The notes beneath the pieces are model-generated. The model was given only the letters and a program-made list of their open reading frames with translations. It searched no databases and had not been told where the DNA came from. The translations under genes were made by a program, and so were the position numbers. Positions 22,054 to 34,970 of a stretch of 64,000 bases of DNA are shown here, in pieces (position 1 is the first letter of the stretch; each line of letters begins with the position of its first letter). Source of the stretch: Arcuatula senhousia (taxonomy: Eukaryota > Mollusca > Bivalvia > Mytilida > Mytilidae); contig OZ020306.1 in assembly GCA_963971305.1 (NCBI GenBank), forward strand, positions 60,734,686 through 60,798,685, read 5' to 3'.

Positions 22054-22164
22054 CTTTCACTGTGCTGTAGGTGAAAGTCGTATGAAAAATTTTCATTCAC
22101 TGTGCTGTAGGTGAAAGGCTTATAAATGGAAAACGTGTAACTTTCACTGTGTTGTAGGTGAAAG
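22054..22164 (+). repeat. Three direct copies of a CTTTCAC...GTGAAAG hairpin
   Basis: Copies at 22054-22077, 22094-22117 and 22141-22164. The core is CTTTCAC-TGTGCTGTAG-GTGAAAG, a 7-bp stem with a 10-nt loop. The middle copy has CATTCAC in the left arm and the third has TGTGTTGTAG in the loop. The loop is kept almost unchanged, which suggests a bound RNA or DNA element. Confidence 0.75.
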
Positions 22165-22484
22165 TCGATACATGCACTTACATTCGCCCTGATCTACAGA
22201 AAGATGTACGCGGCAATTAGAGACTTTTAATGGTGACAAATACAGACAAATGCGAAGAAGGCTTTCTTGAATATAAAATGAACTGTTTATATGGACAATT
22301 TATGTTAATGTTTAAGTGTTTTAATGTTTTATGTGTGACTTGATTTTATGATTGACCAAAATGTATACATTTTGTATTTTAAAGTTTAATATTGTGGTTT
22401 CTTAACATTAAGATTTTTTTTTAGTAGACTGTTATAATTTTACCAATTCATAAGTATTGCTTGTTCGAGGACGAACAAATATTT

Positions 22485-22498
22485 AAAGGTGGGGGCAA
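22485..22498 (+). other. Polypurine tract (AAAGGTGGGGGCAA)
   Basis: Purine-rich except for one T and one C, and ends exactly where the 3' LTR starts at TGTAACG. This is the expected plus-strand priming site. Confidence 0.8.
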
Positions 22499-24043
22499 TG
22501 TAACGATTTTGACTTTCAGTGTTCACAAGTTTCATGTTATGCTTGTCTATTTCAACGTCAAAACATATTGTTTACATTTGACGTCATTCTATTTTTAGAT
22601 TTTACTTTCATTTTCCGTATTTCAGAAAAAAATGGCATATTATCTTAAAGTTTTAATACTTTTTCGAGTTATTACAGAATAGTTGTTTTACTTATCATTT
22701 ATTTGTCAACTGGTTATTAATTTATAAGAGTATAATCATGTTTGAGGTCTGTTTACAAATACAACGTACGACTCACTTACGTTTTGCTTACGTTTTCAAT
22801 ATGTGTTTTTCATGTACCATACATTATGCATCATTTTAACAATATTTCACCTAATTAGATCGTTTTGGTCTTAAAATGTTACTGGTGTTATGCATTTTTA
22901 ACTATGTAAAAGGTTTTAGATCTTTGAATAACTTGCACAACAATGTAGGAACAGAAAACGTCATTTTTACGATCATATTTTCACATTGAGTCACGCTTCA
23001 TCTTACCTTTTATTGTATTTCTAATGAATGCAAAATCCTATCACTTTCTTAGAATATTACCCAAGACAGGTACATAATGTTACAATTATCACTTTAATTG
23101 TAGAAGCTTTCATTTTGTTGTAAATAACGATTTTCGGGTATCAAAGAAACACAAATTGCAAATCCAACGCCATTTGTAAACACTGCCGTGAATGAGATTT
23201 TCAATTGACCAATCAGAAATGACGTTGTAGTATAAATAGCGGCGAGGATGACGGGTTTCTTCAGTTGTGGCCCTAGGCCAACTCCGACCTGAAATGGTCG
23301 TTAAATATAAATCTTCTCCAGATGGAACCTAAAAGGACTCCAGTATCAAAGTCTTTAAAAAGACTGTATCTGAAGACGACTCAAGGAGACTTTTAAAGAA
23401 CTCCGTTAAAAGAGACTCACAAGACGACTCAAGGAGACTTTTAAAGAACTCCGATAAAAGAGACTCACAAGACGACTCAAGGAGTCTTTTAAAGAACTCC
23501 GTTAAAAGACTCAAGGAGACTTTTAAAGAACTCCGTTAAAAGAGACTCAAGGAGCCTTGTGAGGACTCACTTTAATATCAAAGTCTCTGCGAACTCTGAG
23601 TATACAAAGTAAACTCAAATACAGTATTCTTTAAGTCTTTCAGAAGACTTAACTATATCAATCTGCTGACTCAGTCAATCTCATTCAAATACCTAAACGG
23701 CACGGCGTTTCTATCATTTAATTGTTTGGCAATTGTATCAAAATAATTCTATTCTCTTTCATAGTTGAAAATACTTTCTTACTTATACATATTTGACGTT
23801 TAATATTTGTAAATTAAATTGTTTATTGTTTAAATTATTTCATCTAATAAATCATTAACTTTTACGAATTATTGTCTTTCAAAGCCATTTGAATGAAGTC
23901 ACGTAAGGGGTCTCTTGAGTCTCGAGTCTAGCACGACTCCAGAGTTTTGAGTCTCATATACATGTAAGTCATTGAGTCTAAGACTTCATCTATACATCCA
24001 GTCAACCAAGTTCTGTCGTAACGTACCTTGGCGGGGCGTTACA
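22499..24043 (+). repeat. 3' LTR (1545 bp)
   Basis: Direct copy of the 5' LTR, ending CGTTACA at the return of satellite sequence. It carries TATAAATA at 23231, the 48-bp repeat from 23378 and AATAAA at 23846-23851, which would direct 3' processing of the element RNA. Confidence 0.93.
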
Positions 24044-27000
24044 ATAGTTTTATTTTATATCCTCATACGGCAAGTGTACACCAAAAATCTAGGACGTCAT
24101 TTTTGGCGTCGCGGAACTGAAAAAACAATTTGAAAAAATGAAGATATCGGGATATGCCGAGCGGTCTTGCGCGCTACGCGCTTCGCTTAAGGTGCACAAT
24201 GTAGCCCTACATCTCAGCTATTAGGCGGTACCAAGTAGAACGGTATACTATTTATAGTTTTATTTTATATCCTCATACGGCAAGTGTACACCAAAAATCT
24301 AGGACGTCATTTTTGGCGTCGCGGAACTAAAAAAACAAGTTGAAAAAAAGAAGATATCGGGATATGCCGAGCGGTCTTGCGCGCTACGCGCTTCGTTTAA
24401 GGTGCACAATGTAGCCCTACATCTCAGCTATTAGGCGGTACCAAGTAGAACGGTATACTATTTATAGTTTTATTTTATATCCTCATACGGCAAGTGTACA
24501 CCAAAAATCTAGGACGTCATTTTTGGCGTCGCGGAACTAAAAAAAAACAAGTTGAAAAAAAGAAGATATCGGGATATGCCGAGTGGTCTTGCGCGCTACG
24601 CGCTTCGCTTAAGGTGCACAATGTAGCCCTACATCTCAGCTATTAGGCGGTACCAAGTAGAACGGTATACTATTTATAGTTTTATTTTATATCCTCATAC
24701 AGCAAGTGTACACCAAAAATCTAGGACGTCATTTTTGGCGTCGCGGAACTAAAAAAACAAGTTGAAAAAAAACAGATATCGGGATATGCCGAGCGGTCTT
24801 GCGCGCTACGCGCTTCGTTTAAGGTGCACAATGTAGCCCTACATCTCAGCTATTAGGCGGTACCAAGTAGAACGGTATACTATTTATAGTTTTATTTTAT
24901 ATCCTCATACGGCAAGTGTACACCAAAAATCTAGGACGTCATTTTTGGCGTCGCGGAACTAAAAAAACAAGTTGAAAAAAAGAAGAAATCGGGATATGCC
25001 GAGCGGTCTTGCGCGCTACGCGATTTCGCTTAAGGTGCACAATGTAGCCCTACATCTCAGCTATTAGGCGGTACCAAGTAGAACGGTATACTATTTATAG
25101 TTTTATTTTATATCCTCATACGGCAAGTGTACACCAAAAATCTAGGACGTCATTTTTGGCGTCGCAGAACTAAAAAAACAAGTTGAAAAAAGAAGATATC
25201 GGGATATGCCGAGCGGTCTTGCGCGCTACGCGCTTCGTTTAAGGTGCACAATGTAGCCCTACATCTCAGCTATTAGGCGGTACCAAGTAGAACGGTATAC
25301 TATTTATAGTTTTATTTTATATCCTCATACGGCAAGTGTACACCAAAAATCTAGGACGTCATTTTTGGCGTCGCGGAACTAAAAAAACAAGTTGAAAAAA
25401 AGAAGATATCGGGATATGCCGAGCGGTCTTGCGCGCTACGCGCTTCGCTTAAGGTGCACAATGTAGCCCTACATCTCAGCTATTAGGCGGTACCAAGTAG
25501 AACGGTATACTATTTATAGTTTTATTTTATATCCTCATACGGCAAGTGTACACCAAAAATCTAGGACGTCATTTTTGGCGTCGCGGAACTAAAAAAACAA
25601 GTTGAATAAAAGAAGATATCGGGATATGCCGAGCGGTCTTGCGCGCTACGCGCTTCGTTTAAGGTGCACAATGTAGCCCTACATCTCAGCTATTAGGCGG
25701 TACCAAGTAGAACGGTATACTATTTATAGTTTTATTCTATATCCTCATACGGCAAGTGTACACCAAAAATCTAGGACGTCATTTTTGGCGTCGCGGAACT
25801 AAAAAAACAAGTTGAAAAAAAGAAGATATCGGGATATGCCAAGCGGTCTTGCGCGCTACGCGCTTCGTTTAAGGTGCACAATGTAGCCCTACATCTCAGC
25901 TATTAGGCGGTACCAAGTAGAACGGTATACTATTTATAGTTTTATTTTATATCCTCATACGGCAAGTGTACACCAAAAATCTAGGACGTCATTTTTGGCG
26001 TCGCGGAACTAAAAAAAACAAGTTGAAAAAAAGAAGATATCGGGATATGCCGAGCGGTCTTGCGCGCTATGCGCTTCGTTTAAGGTGCACAATGTAGCCC
26101 TACATCTCAGCTATTAGGCGGTACCAAGTAGAACGGTATACTATTTATAGTTTTATTTTATATCCTCATACGGCAAGTGTACACCAAAAATCTAGGACGT
26201 CATTTTTGGCGTCGCGGAACTAAAAAAACAAGTTGAAAAAAAGAAGATATCGGGATATGCCGAGCGGTCTTGCGCGCTACGCGCTTCGCTTAAGGTGCAC
26301 AATGTAGCCCTACATCTCAGCTATTAGGCGGTACCAAGTAGAACGGTATACTATTTATAGTTTTATTTTATATCCTCATACGGCAAGTGTACACCAAAAA
26401 TCTAGGACGTCATTTTTGGCGTCGCGGAACTAAAAAAACAAGTTGAAAAAAGAAGATATCGGGATATGCCGAGCGGTCTTGCGCGCTACGCGCTTCGTTT
26501 AAGGTGCACAATGTAGCCCTACATCTCAGCTATTAGGCGGTACCAAGTAGAACGGTATACTATTTATAGTTTTATTTTATATCCTCATACGGCAAGTGTA
26601 CACCAAAAATCTAGGACGTCATTTTTGGCGTCGCGGAACTAAAAAAACAAGTTGAAAAAATGAAGATATCGGGATATGCCGAGCGGTCTTGCGCGCTACG
26701 CGCTTCGTTTAAGGTGCACAACGTAGCCCTACATCTCAGCTATTAGGCGGTACCAAGTAGAACGGTATACTATTTATAGTTTTATTTTATATCCTCATAC
26801 GGCAAGTGTACACCAAAAATCTAGGACGTCATTTTTGGCGTCGCGGAACTAAAAAAACAAGTTGAAAAAAAGAAGATATCGGAATATGCCGAGCGGTCTT
26901 GCGCGCTACGCGCTTCTTTTAAGGTGCACAATGTAGCCCTTCATTTCAGCTATTAGGCGGTACCAAGTAGAACGGTATACTATTTATAGTTTTATTTTAT

Positions 27001-30000
27001 ATCCTCATACGGCAAGTGTACACCAAAAATCTAGGACGTCATTTTTGGCGTCGCGGAACTAAAAAAACAAGTTGAAAAAAAGAAGATATCGGGATATGCC
27101 GAGCGGTCTTGCGCGCTACGCGCTTCGCTTAAGGTGCACAATGTAGCCCTACATCTCAGCTATTAGGCGGTACCAAGCTAGTAGAACGGTATACTATTTA
27201 TAGTTTTATTTTATATCCTTATACGGCAAGTGTACACCAAAAATCTAGGACGTCATTTTTGGCGTCGCGGAACTAAAAAAACAAGTTGAAAAAATGAAGA
27301 TATCGGGATATGCCGAGCGGTCTTGCGCGCTACGCGCTTCGTTTAAGGTGCACAATGTAGCCCTACATCTCAGCTATTAGGCGGTACCAAGTAGAACGGT
27401 ATACTATTTATAGTTTTATTTTATATCCTCATACGGCAAGTGTACACCAAAAATCTAGGACGTCATTTTTGGCGTCGCGGAACTAAAAAAACAAGTTGAA
27501 AAAAAGAAGATATCGGGATATGCCGAGCGGTCTTGCGCGCTACGCGCTTCTTTTAAGGTGCACAATGTAGCCTTTCATCTCAGCTATTAGGCGGTACCAA
27601 GTAGAACGGTATACTATTTATAGTTTTATTTTATATCCTCATACGGCAAGTGTACACCAAAAATCTAGGACGTCATTTTTGGCGTCGCGGAACTAAAAAA
27701 ACAAGTTGAAAAAAAGAAGATATCGGGATATGCCGAGCGGTCTTGCGCGCTACGCGCTTCGCTTAAGGTGCACAATGTAGCCCTACATCTCAGCTATTAG
27801 ACGTACCAAGTAGAACGGTATACTATTTATAGTTTTATTTTATATCCTCATACGGCAAGTGTACACCAAAAATCTAGGACGTCATTTTTGGCGTCGCGGA
27901 ACTAAAAAAACAAGTTGAAAAAAAGAAGATATCGGGATATGCCGAGCGGTCTTGCGCGCTACGCGCTTCTTTTAAGGTGCACAATGTAGCCCTTCATCTC
28001 AGCTATTAGGCGGTACCAAGTAGAACGGTATACTATTTATAGTTTTATTTTATATCCTCATACGGCAAGTGTACACCAAAAATCTAGGACGTCATTTTTG
28101 GCGTCGCGAAACTAAAAAAACAAGTTGAAAAAAAGAAGATATCGGGATATGCCGAGCGGTCTTGCGCGCTACGCGCTTCGCTTAAGGTGCACAATGTAGC
28201 CCTACATCTCAGCTATTAGGCGGTACCAAGTAGAACGGTATACTATTTATATTTTTATTTTATATCCTCATACGGCAAGTGTACACCAAAAATCTAGGAC
28301 GTCATTTTTGGCGTCGCGGAACTAAAAAAACAAGTTGAAAAAAAGAAGATATCGGGATATGCCGAGCGGTCTTGCGCGCTACGCGCTTCGTTTAAGGTGC
28401 ACAATGTAGCCCTACATCTCAGCTATTAGGCGGTACCAAGTAGAACGGTATACTATTTATAGTTTTATTTTATATCCTCATAAGGCAAGTGTACACCAAA
28501 AATCTAGGACGTCATTTTTGGCGTTGCGGAACTATAAAAAACAAGTTGAAAAAAAGAAGATATCGGGATATGCCGAGCGGTCTTGCGCGCTACGCGCTTC
28601 GCTTAAGGTGCACAATGTAGCCCTACATCTCAGCTATTAGGCGGTACCAAGTAGAACGGTATACTATTTATAGTTTTATTTTATATCCTCATACGGCAAG
28701 TGTACACCAAAAATCTAGGACGTCATTTTTGGCGTCGCGGAACTAAAAAAACAAGTTGAAAAAAAGAAGATATCGGGATATGCCGAGCGGTCTTGCGCGC
28801 TACGCGCTTCGTTTAAGGTGCACAATGTAGCCCTACATCTCAGCTATTAGGCGGTACCAAGTAGAACGGTATACTATTTATAGTTTTATTTTATATCCTC
28901 ATACGGCAAGTGTACACCAAAAATCTAGGACGTCATTTTTGGCGTCGCGGAACTAAAAAAACAAGTTGAAAAAAAGAAGATATCGGGATATGCCGAGCGG
29001 TCTTGCGCGCTACGCGGTTCGCTTAAGGTGCACAATGTAGCCCTACATCTCAGCTATTAGGCGGTACCAAGTAGAACGGTATACTATTTATAGTTTTATT
29101 TTATATCCTCATACGGCAAGTGTACACCAAAAATCTAGGACGTCATTTTTGGCGTCGCGGAACTAAAAAAACAAGTTGAAAAAAAGAAGATATCGGGATA
29201 TGCCGAGCGGTCTTGCGCGCTACGCGCTTCGTTTAAGGTGCACAATGTAGCCCTACATCTCAGCTATTAGGCGGTACCAAGTAGAACGGTATACTATTTA
29301 TAGTTTTATTTTATATCCTCATACGGCAAGTGTACACCAAAAATCTAGGACGTCATTTTTGGCGTCGCGGAACTAAAAAAAACAAGTTGAAAAAAAGAAG
29401 ATATCGGGATATGCCGAGCGGTCTTGCGCGCTACGCGCTTCGCTTAAGGTGCACAATGTAGCCCTACATCTCAGCTATTAGGCGGTACCAAGTAGAACGG
29501 TATACTATTTATAGTTTTATTTTATATCCTCATACGGCAAGTGTACACCAAAAATCTAGGACGTCATTTTTGGCGTCGCGGAACTAAAAAAACAAGTTGA
29601 AAAAAAGAAGATATCGGGATATGCCGAGCGGTCTTGCGCGCTACGCGCTTCGTTTAAGGTGCACAATGTAGCCCTACATCTCAGCTATTAGGCGGTACCA
29701 AGTAGAACGGTATACTATTTATAGTTTTATTTTATATCCTCATACGGCAAGTGTACACCAAAAATCTAGGACGTCATTTTTGGCGTCGCGGAACTAAAAA
29801 AACAAGTTGAAAAAAAGAAGATATCGGGATATGCCGAGCGGTCTTGCGCGCTACGCGCTTCGCTTTAGGTGCACAATGTAGCCCTACATCTCAGCTATTA
29901 GGCGGTACCAAGTAGAACGGTATACTATTTATAGTTTTATTTTATATCCTCATACGGCAAGTGTACACCAAAAATCTAGGACGTCATTTTTGGCGTCGCG

Positions 30001-33000
30001 GAACTAAAAAAACAAGTTGAAAAAAAGAAGATATCGGGATATGCCGAGCGGTCTTGCGCGCTACGCGCTTCGCTTAAGGTGCACAATGTAGCCCTACATC
30101 TCAGCTATTAGGCGGTACCAAGTAGAACGGTATACTATTTATAGTTTTATTTTATATCCTCATACGGCAAGTGTACACCAAAAATCTAGGACGTCATTTT
30201 TGGCGTCGCGGAACTAAAAAAACAAGTTGAAAAAAAAAGAAGATATCGGGATATGCCGAGCGGTCTTGCGCGCTACGCGCTTCGTTTAAGGTGCACAATG
30301 TAGCCCTACATCTCAGCTATTAGGCGGTACCAAGTAGAACGGTATACTATTTATAGTTTTATTTTATATCCTCATACGGCAAGTGTACACCAAAAATCTA
30401 GGACGTCATTTTTGGCGTCGCGGAACTAAAAAAACAAGTTGAAAAAAAGAAGATATCGGGATATGCCGAGCGGTCTTGCGCGCTACGCGCTTCGTTTAAG
30501 GTGCACAATGTAGCCCTACATCTCAGCTATTAGGCGGTACCAAGTAGAACGGTATACTATTTATAGTTTTATTTTATATCCTCATACGGCAAGTGTACAC
30601 CAAAAATCTAGGACGTCATTTTTTGCGTCGCGGAACTAAAAAAACAAGTTGAAAAAAAGAAGATATCGGGATATGCCGAGCGGTCTTGCGCGCTACGCGC
30701 TTCGTTTAAGGTGCACAATGTAGCCCTACATCTCAGCTATTAGGCGGTACCAAGTAGAACGGTATACTATTTATAGTTTTATTTTATATCCTCATACGGC
30801 AAGTGTACACCAAAAATCTAGGACGTCATTTTTGGCGTCGCGGAACTAAAAAAACAAGTTGAAAAAAAGAAGATATCGTGATATGCCGAGCGGTCTTGCG
30901 CGCTACGCGCTTCGCTTAAGGTGCACAATGTAGCCCTACATCTCAGCTATTAGGCGGTACCAAGTAGAACGGTATACTATTTATAGTTTTATTTTATATC
31001 CTCATACGGCAAGTGTACACCAAAAATCTAGGACGTCATTTTTGGCGTCGCGGAACTAAAAAAACAAGTTGAAAAAAAGAAGATATCGGGATATGCCGAG
31101 CGGTCTTGCGCGCTACGCGCTTCGCTTAAGGTGCACAATGTAGCCCTACATCCCAGCTATTAGGCGGTACCAAGTAGAACGGTATACTATTTATAGTTTT
31201 ATTTTATATCCTCATACGGCAAGTGTACACCAAAAATCTAGGACGTCATTTTTGGCGTCGCGGAACTAAAAAAACAAGTTGAAAAAAAGAAGATATCGGG
31301 ATATGCCGAGCGGTCTTGCGCGCTACGCGCTTCGTTTAAGGTGCACAATGTAGCCCTACATCTCAGCTATTAGGCGGTACCAAGTAGAACGGTATACTAT
31401 TTATAGTTTTATTTTATATCCTCATACGGCAAGTGTACACCAAAAATCTAGGACGTCATTTTTGGCGTCGCGGAACTAAAAAAACAAGTTGAAAAAAAGA
31501 AGATATCGGGAAATGCCGAGCGGTCTTGCGCGCTACGCGCTTCGTTTAAGGTGCACAATGTAGCCCTACATCTCAGCTATTAGGCGGTACCAAGTAGAAC
31601 GGTATACTATTTATAGTTTTATTTTATATCCTCATACGGCAAGTGTACACCAAAAATCTAGGACGTCATTTTTGGCGTCGCGGAACTAAAAAAAAACAAG
31701 TTGAAAAAAAGAAGATATCGGGATATGCCGAGCGGTCTTGCGCGCTACGCGCTTCGTTTAAGGTGCACAATGTAGCCCTACATCTCAGCTATTAGGCGGT
31801 ACCAAGTAGAACGGTATACTATTTATAGTTTTATTTTATATCCTCATACGGCAAGTGTACACCAAAAATCTAGGACGTCATTTTTGGCGTCGCGGAACTA
31901 AAAAAACAAGTTGAAAAAAAGAAGATATCGGGATATGCCGAGCGGTCTTGCGCGCTACGCGCTTTGCTTAAGGTGCACAATGTAGCCCTACATCTCAGCT
32001 ATTAGGCGGTACCAAGTAGAACGGTAAACTATTTATAGTTTTATTTTATATCCTCATACGGCAAGTGTACACCAAAAATCTAGGACGTCATTTTTGGCGT
32101 CGCGGAACTAAAAAAACAAGTTGAAAAAAAGAAGATATCGGGATATGCCGAGCGGTCTTGAGCGCTACGCGCTTCGCTTAAGGTGCACAATGTAGCCCTA
32201 CATCTCAGCTATTAGGCGGTACCAAGTAGAACGGTATACTATTTATAGTTTTATTTTATATCCTCATACGGCAAGTGTACACCAAAAATCTAGGACGTCA
32301 TTTTTGGCGTCGCGGAACTAAAAAAACAAGTTGAAAAAAAGAAGATATCGGGATATGCCGAGCGGTCTTGCGCGCTACGCGCTTCGCTTAAGGTGCACAA
32401 TGTAGCCCAACATCTCAGCTATTAGGCGGTACCAAGTAGAACGGTATACTATTTATAGTTTTATTTTATATCCTCATACGGCAAGTGTACACCAAAAATC
32501 TAGGACGTCATTTTTGGCGTCGCGGAACTAAAAAAACAAGTTGAAAAAAAGAAGATATCAGGATATGCCGAGCGGTCTTGCGCGCTACGCGCTTCGTTTA
32601 AGGTGCACAATGTAGCCCTACATCTCAGCTATTAGGCGGTACCAAGTAGAACGGTATACTATTTATAGTTTTATTTTATATCCTCATACGGCAAGTGTAC
32701 ACCAAAAATCTAGGACGTCATTTTTGGCGTCGCGGAACTAAAAAAACAAGTTGAAAAAAAGAAGATATCGGTATATGCCGAGCGGTCTTGCGCGCTACGC
32801 GCTTCGCTTAAGGTGCACAATGTAGCCCTACATCTCAGCTATTAGGCGGTACCAAGTAGAACGGTATACTATTTATAGTTTTATTTTATATCCTCATACG
32901 GCAAGTGTACACCAAAAATCTAGGACGTCATTTTTGGCGTCGCGGAACTAAAAAAACAAGTTGAAAAAAAGAAGATATCGGGATATGCCGAGCGGTCCTG

Positions 33001-33599
33001 CGCGCTACGCGCTTCGTTTAAGGTGCACAATGTAGCCCTACATCTCAGCTATTAGGCGGTACCAAGTAGAACGGTATACTATTTATAGTTTTATTTTATA
33101 TCCTCATACGGCAAGTGTACACCAAAAATCTAGGACGTCATTTTTGGCGTCGCGGAACTAAAAAAACAAGTTGAAAAAAAGAAGATATCGGGATATGCCG
33201 AGCGGTCTTGCGCGCTACGCGCTTCGCTTAAGGTGCACAATGTAGCCCTACATCTCAGCTATTAGGCGGTACCAAGTAATACGGTATACTATTTATAGTT
33301 TTATTTTATATCCTCATACGGCAAGTGTACACCAAAAATCTAGGACGTCATTTTTGGCGTCGCGGAACTAAAAAAACAAGTTGAAAAAAAGAAGATATCG
33401 GGATATGCCGAGCGGTCTTGCGCGCTACGCGCTTCGTTTAAGGTGCACAATGTAGCCCTACATCTCAGCTATTAGGCGGTACCAAGTAGAACGGTATACT
33501 ATTTATAGTTTTATTTTATATCCTCATACGGCAAGTGTACACCAAAAATCTAGGACGTCATTTTTGGCGTCGCGGAACTAAAAAAACAAGTTGAAAAAA

Positions 33600-34970
33600 A
33601 GAAGATATCGGGATATGCCGAGCGGTCTTGCGCGCTACGCGCTTCGTTTAAGGTGCACACTGTAGCCCTACATCTCAGCTATTAGGCGGTACCAAGTAGA
33701 ACGGTATACTATTTATAGTTTTATTTTATATCCTCATACGGCAAGTGTACACCAAAAATCTAGGACGTCATTTTTGGCGTCGCGGAACTAAAAAAACAAG
33801 TTGAAAAAAAGAAGATATCGGGATATGCCGAGCGGTCTTGCGCGCTACGCGCTTCGCTTAAGGTGCACAATGTAGCCCTACATCTCAGCTCAGCTATTAG
33901 GCGGTACCAAGTAGAACGGTATACTATTTATAGTTTTATTTTATATCCTCATACGGCAAGTGTACACCAAAAATCTAGGACGTCATTTTTGGCGTCGCGG
34001 AACTAAAAAAACAAGTTGAAAAAAAGAAGATATCGGGATATGCCGAGCGGTCTTGCGCGCTACGCGCTTCGCTTAAGGTGCACAATGTAGCCCTACATCT
34101 CAGCTATTAGGCGGTACCAAGTAGAACGGTATACTATTTATAGTTTTATTTTATATCCTCATACGGCAAGTGTACACCAAAAATCTAGGACGTCATTTTT
34201 GGCGTCGCGGAACTAAAAAAACAAGTTGAAAAAAAGAAGATATCGGGATATGCCGAGCGGTCTTGCGCGCTACGCGCTTCGTTTAAGGTGCACAATGTAG
34301 CCCTACATCTCAGCTATTAGGCGGTACCAAGTAGAACGGTATACTATTTATAGTTTTATTTTATATCCTCATACGGCAAGTGTACACCAAAAATCTAGGA
34401 CGTCATTTTTGGCGTCGCGGAACTAAAAAACAAGTTGTAAAAAAAAAAAAAGAAGATATCGGGATATGCCGAGCGGTCTTGCGCGCTACGCGCTTCGCTT
34501 AAGGTGCACAATGTAGCCCTACATCTCAGCTATTAGGCGGTACCAAGTAGAACGGTATACTATTTATAGTTTTATTTTATATCCTCATACGGCAAGTGTA
34601 CACCAAAAATCTAGGACGTCATTTTTGGCGTCGCGGAACTAAAAAAACAAGTTGAAAAAAAGAAGATATCGGGATATGCCGAGCGGTCTTGCGCGCTACG
34701 CGCTTCGTTTAAGGTGCACACTGTAGCCCTACATCTCAGCTATTAGGCGGTACCAAGTAGAACGGTATACTATTTATAGTTTTATTTTATATCCTCATAC
34801 GGCAAGTATACACCAAAAATCTAGGACGTCATTTTTGGCGTCGCGGAACTAAAAAAACAAGTTGAAAAAAAGAAGATATCGGGATATGCCGAGCGGTCTT
34901 GCGCGCTACGCGCTTCGCTTAAGGTGCACAATGTAGCCCTACATCTCAGCTCAGCTATTAGGCGGTACCA
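33600..34970. repeat. Duplicated 5-monomer block in block 2
   Basis: GCACACTGTAGC (33654 and 34716) and the CTCAGCTCAGCT insertion (33884 and 34945) recur about 1061 bp apart, that is five monomers plus an A-run expansion. The expansion is visible in the monomer near 34438-34451, which has a run of 13 A. Confidence 0.65.

Larger units (their letters stand above)
21853..22498 (+). other. Non-coding 3' interior of the retrotransposon
   Basis: No open frame of interest. It holds three copies of a hairpin motif (22054-22164), a hairpin TTGTTCG-AGGA-CGAACAA (22461-22478) and the polypurine tract. The GTTCGAGGACGAAC motif just before the polypurine tract resembles one I associate with other Ty3/Gypsy elements. 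Confidence 0.6.
18435..24043 (+). mobile_element. Non-autonomous gag-only LTR retrotransposon, Ty3/Gypsy-like (5609 bp)
   Basis: Two near-identical LTRs flank a 2521-bp interior. The LTRs begin TGTAACG and end CGTTACA, a perfect 7-bp terminal inverted repeat. The interior carries, in order, a primer binding site starting TGGTGGCC two bases after the LTR, a Gag ORF with a CCHC zinc knuckle, a hairpin, and a polypurine tract AAAGGTGGGGGCAA directly before the 3' LTR. No protease, reverse transcriptase, RNase H or integrase is present; only about 870 bp separate gag from the 3' LTR. The termini, the polypurine tract and the Gag fold region fit Ty3/Gypsy. It resembles the gag-only TR-GAG class described in plants. 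LTR identity suggests a recent insertion, presumably mobilised by an autonomous relative elsewhere. Confidence 0.92.
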
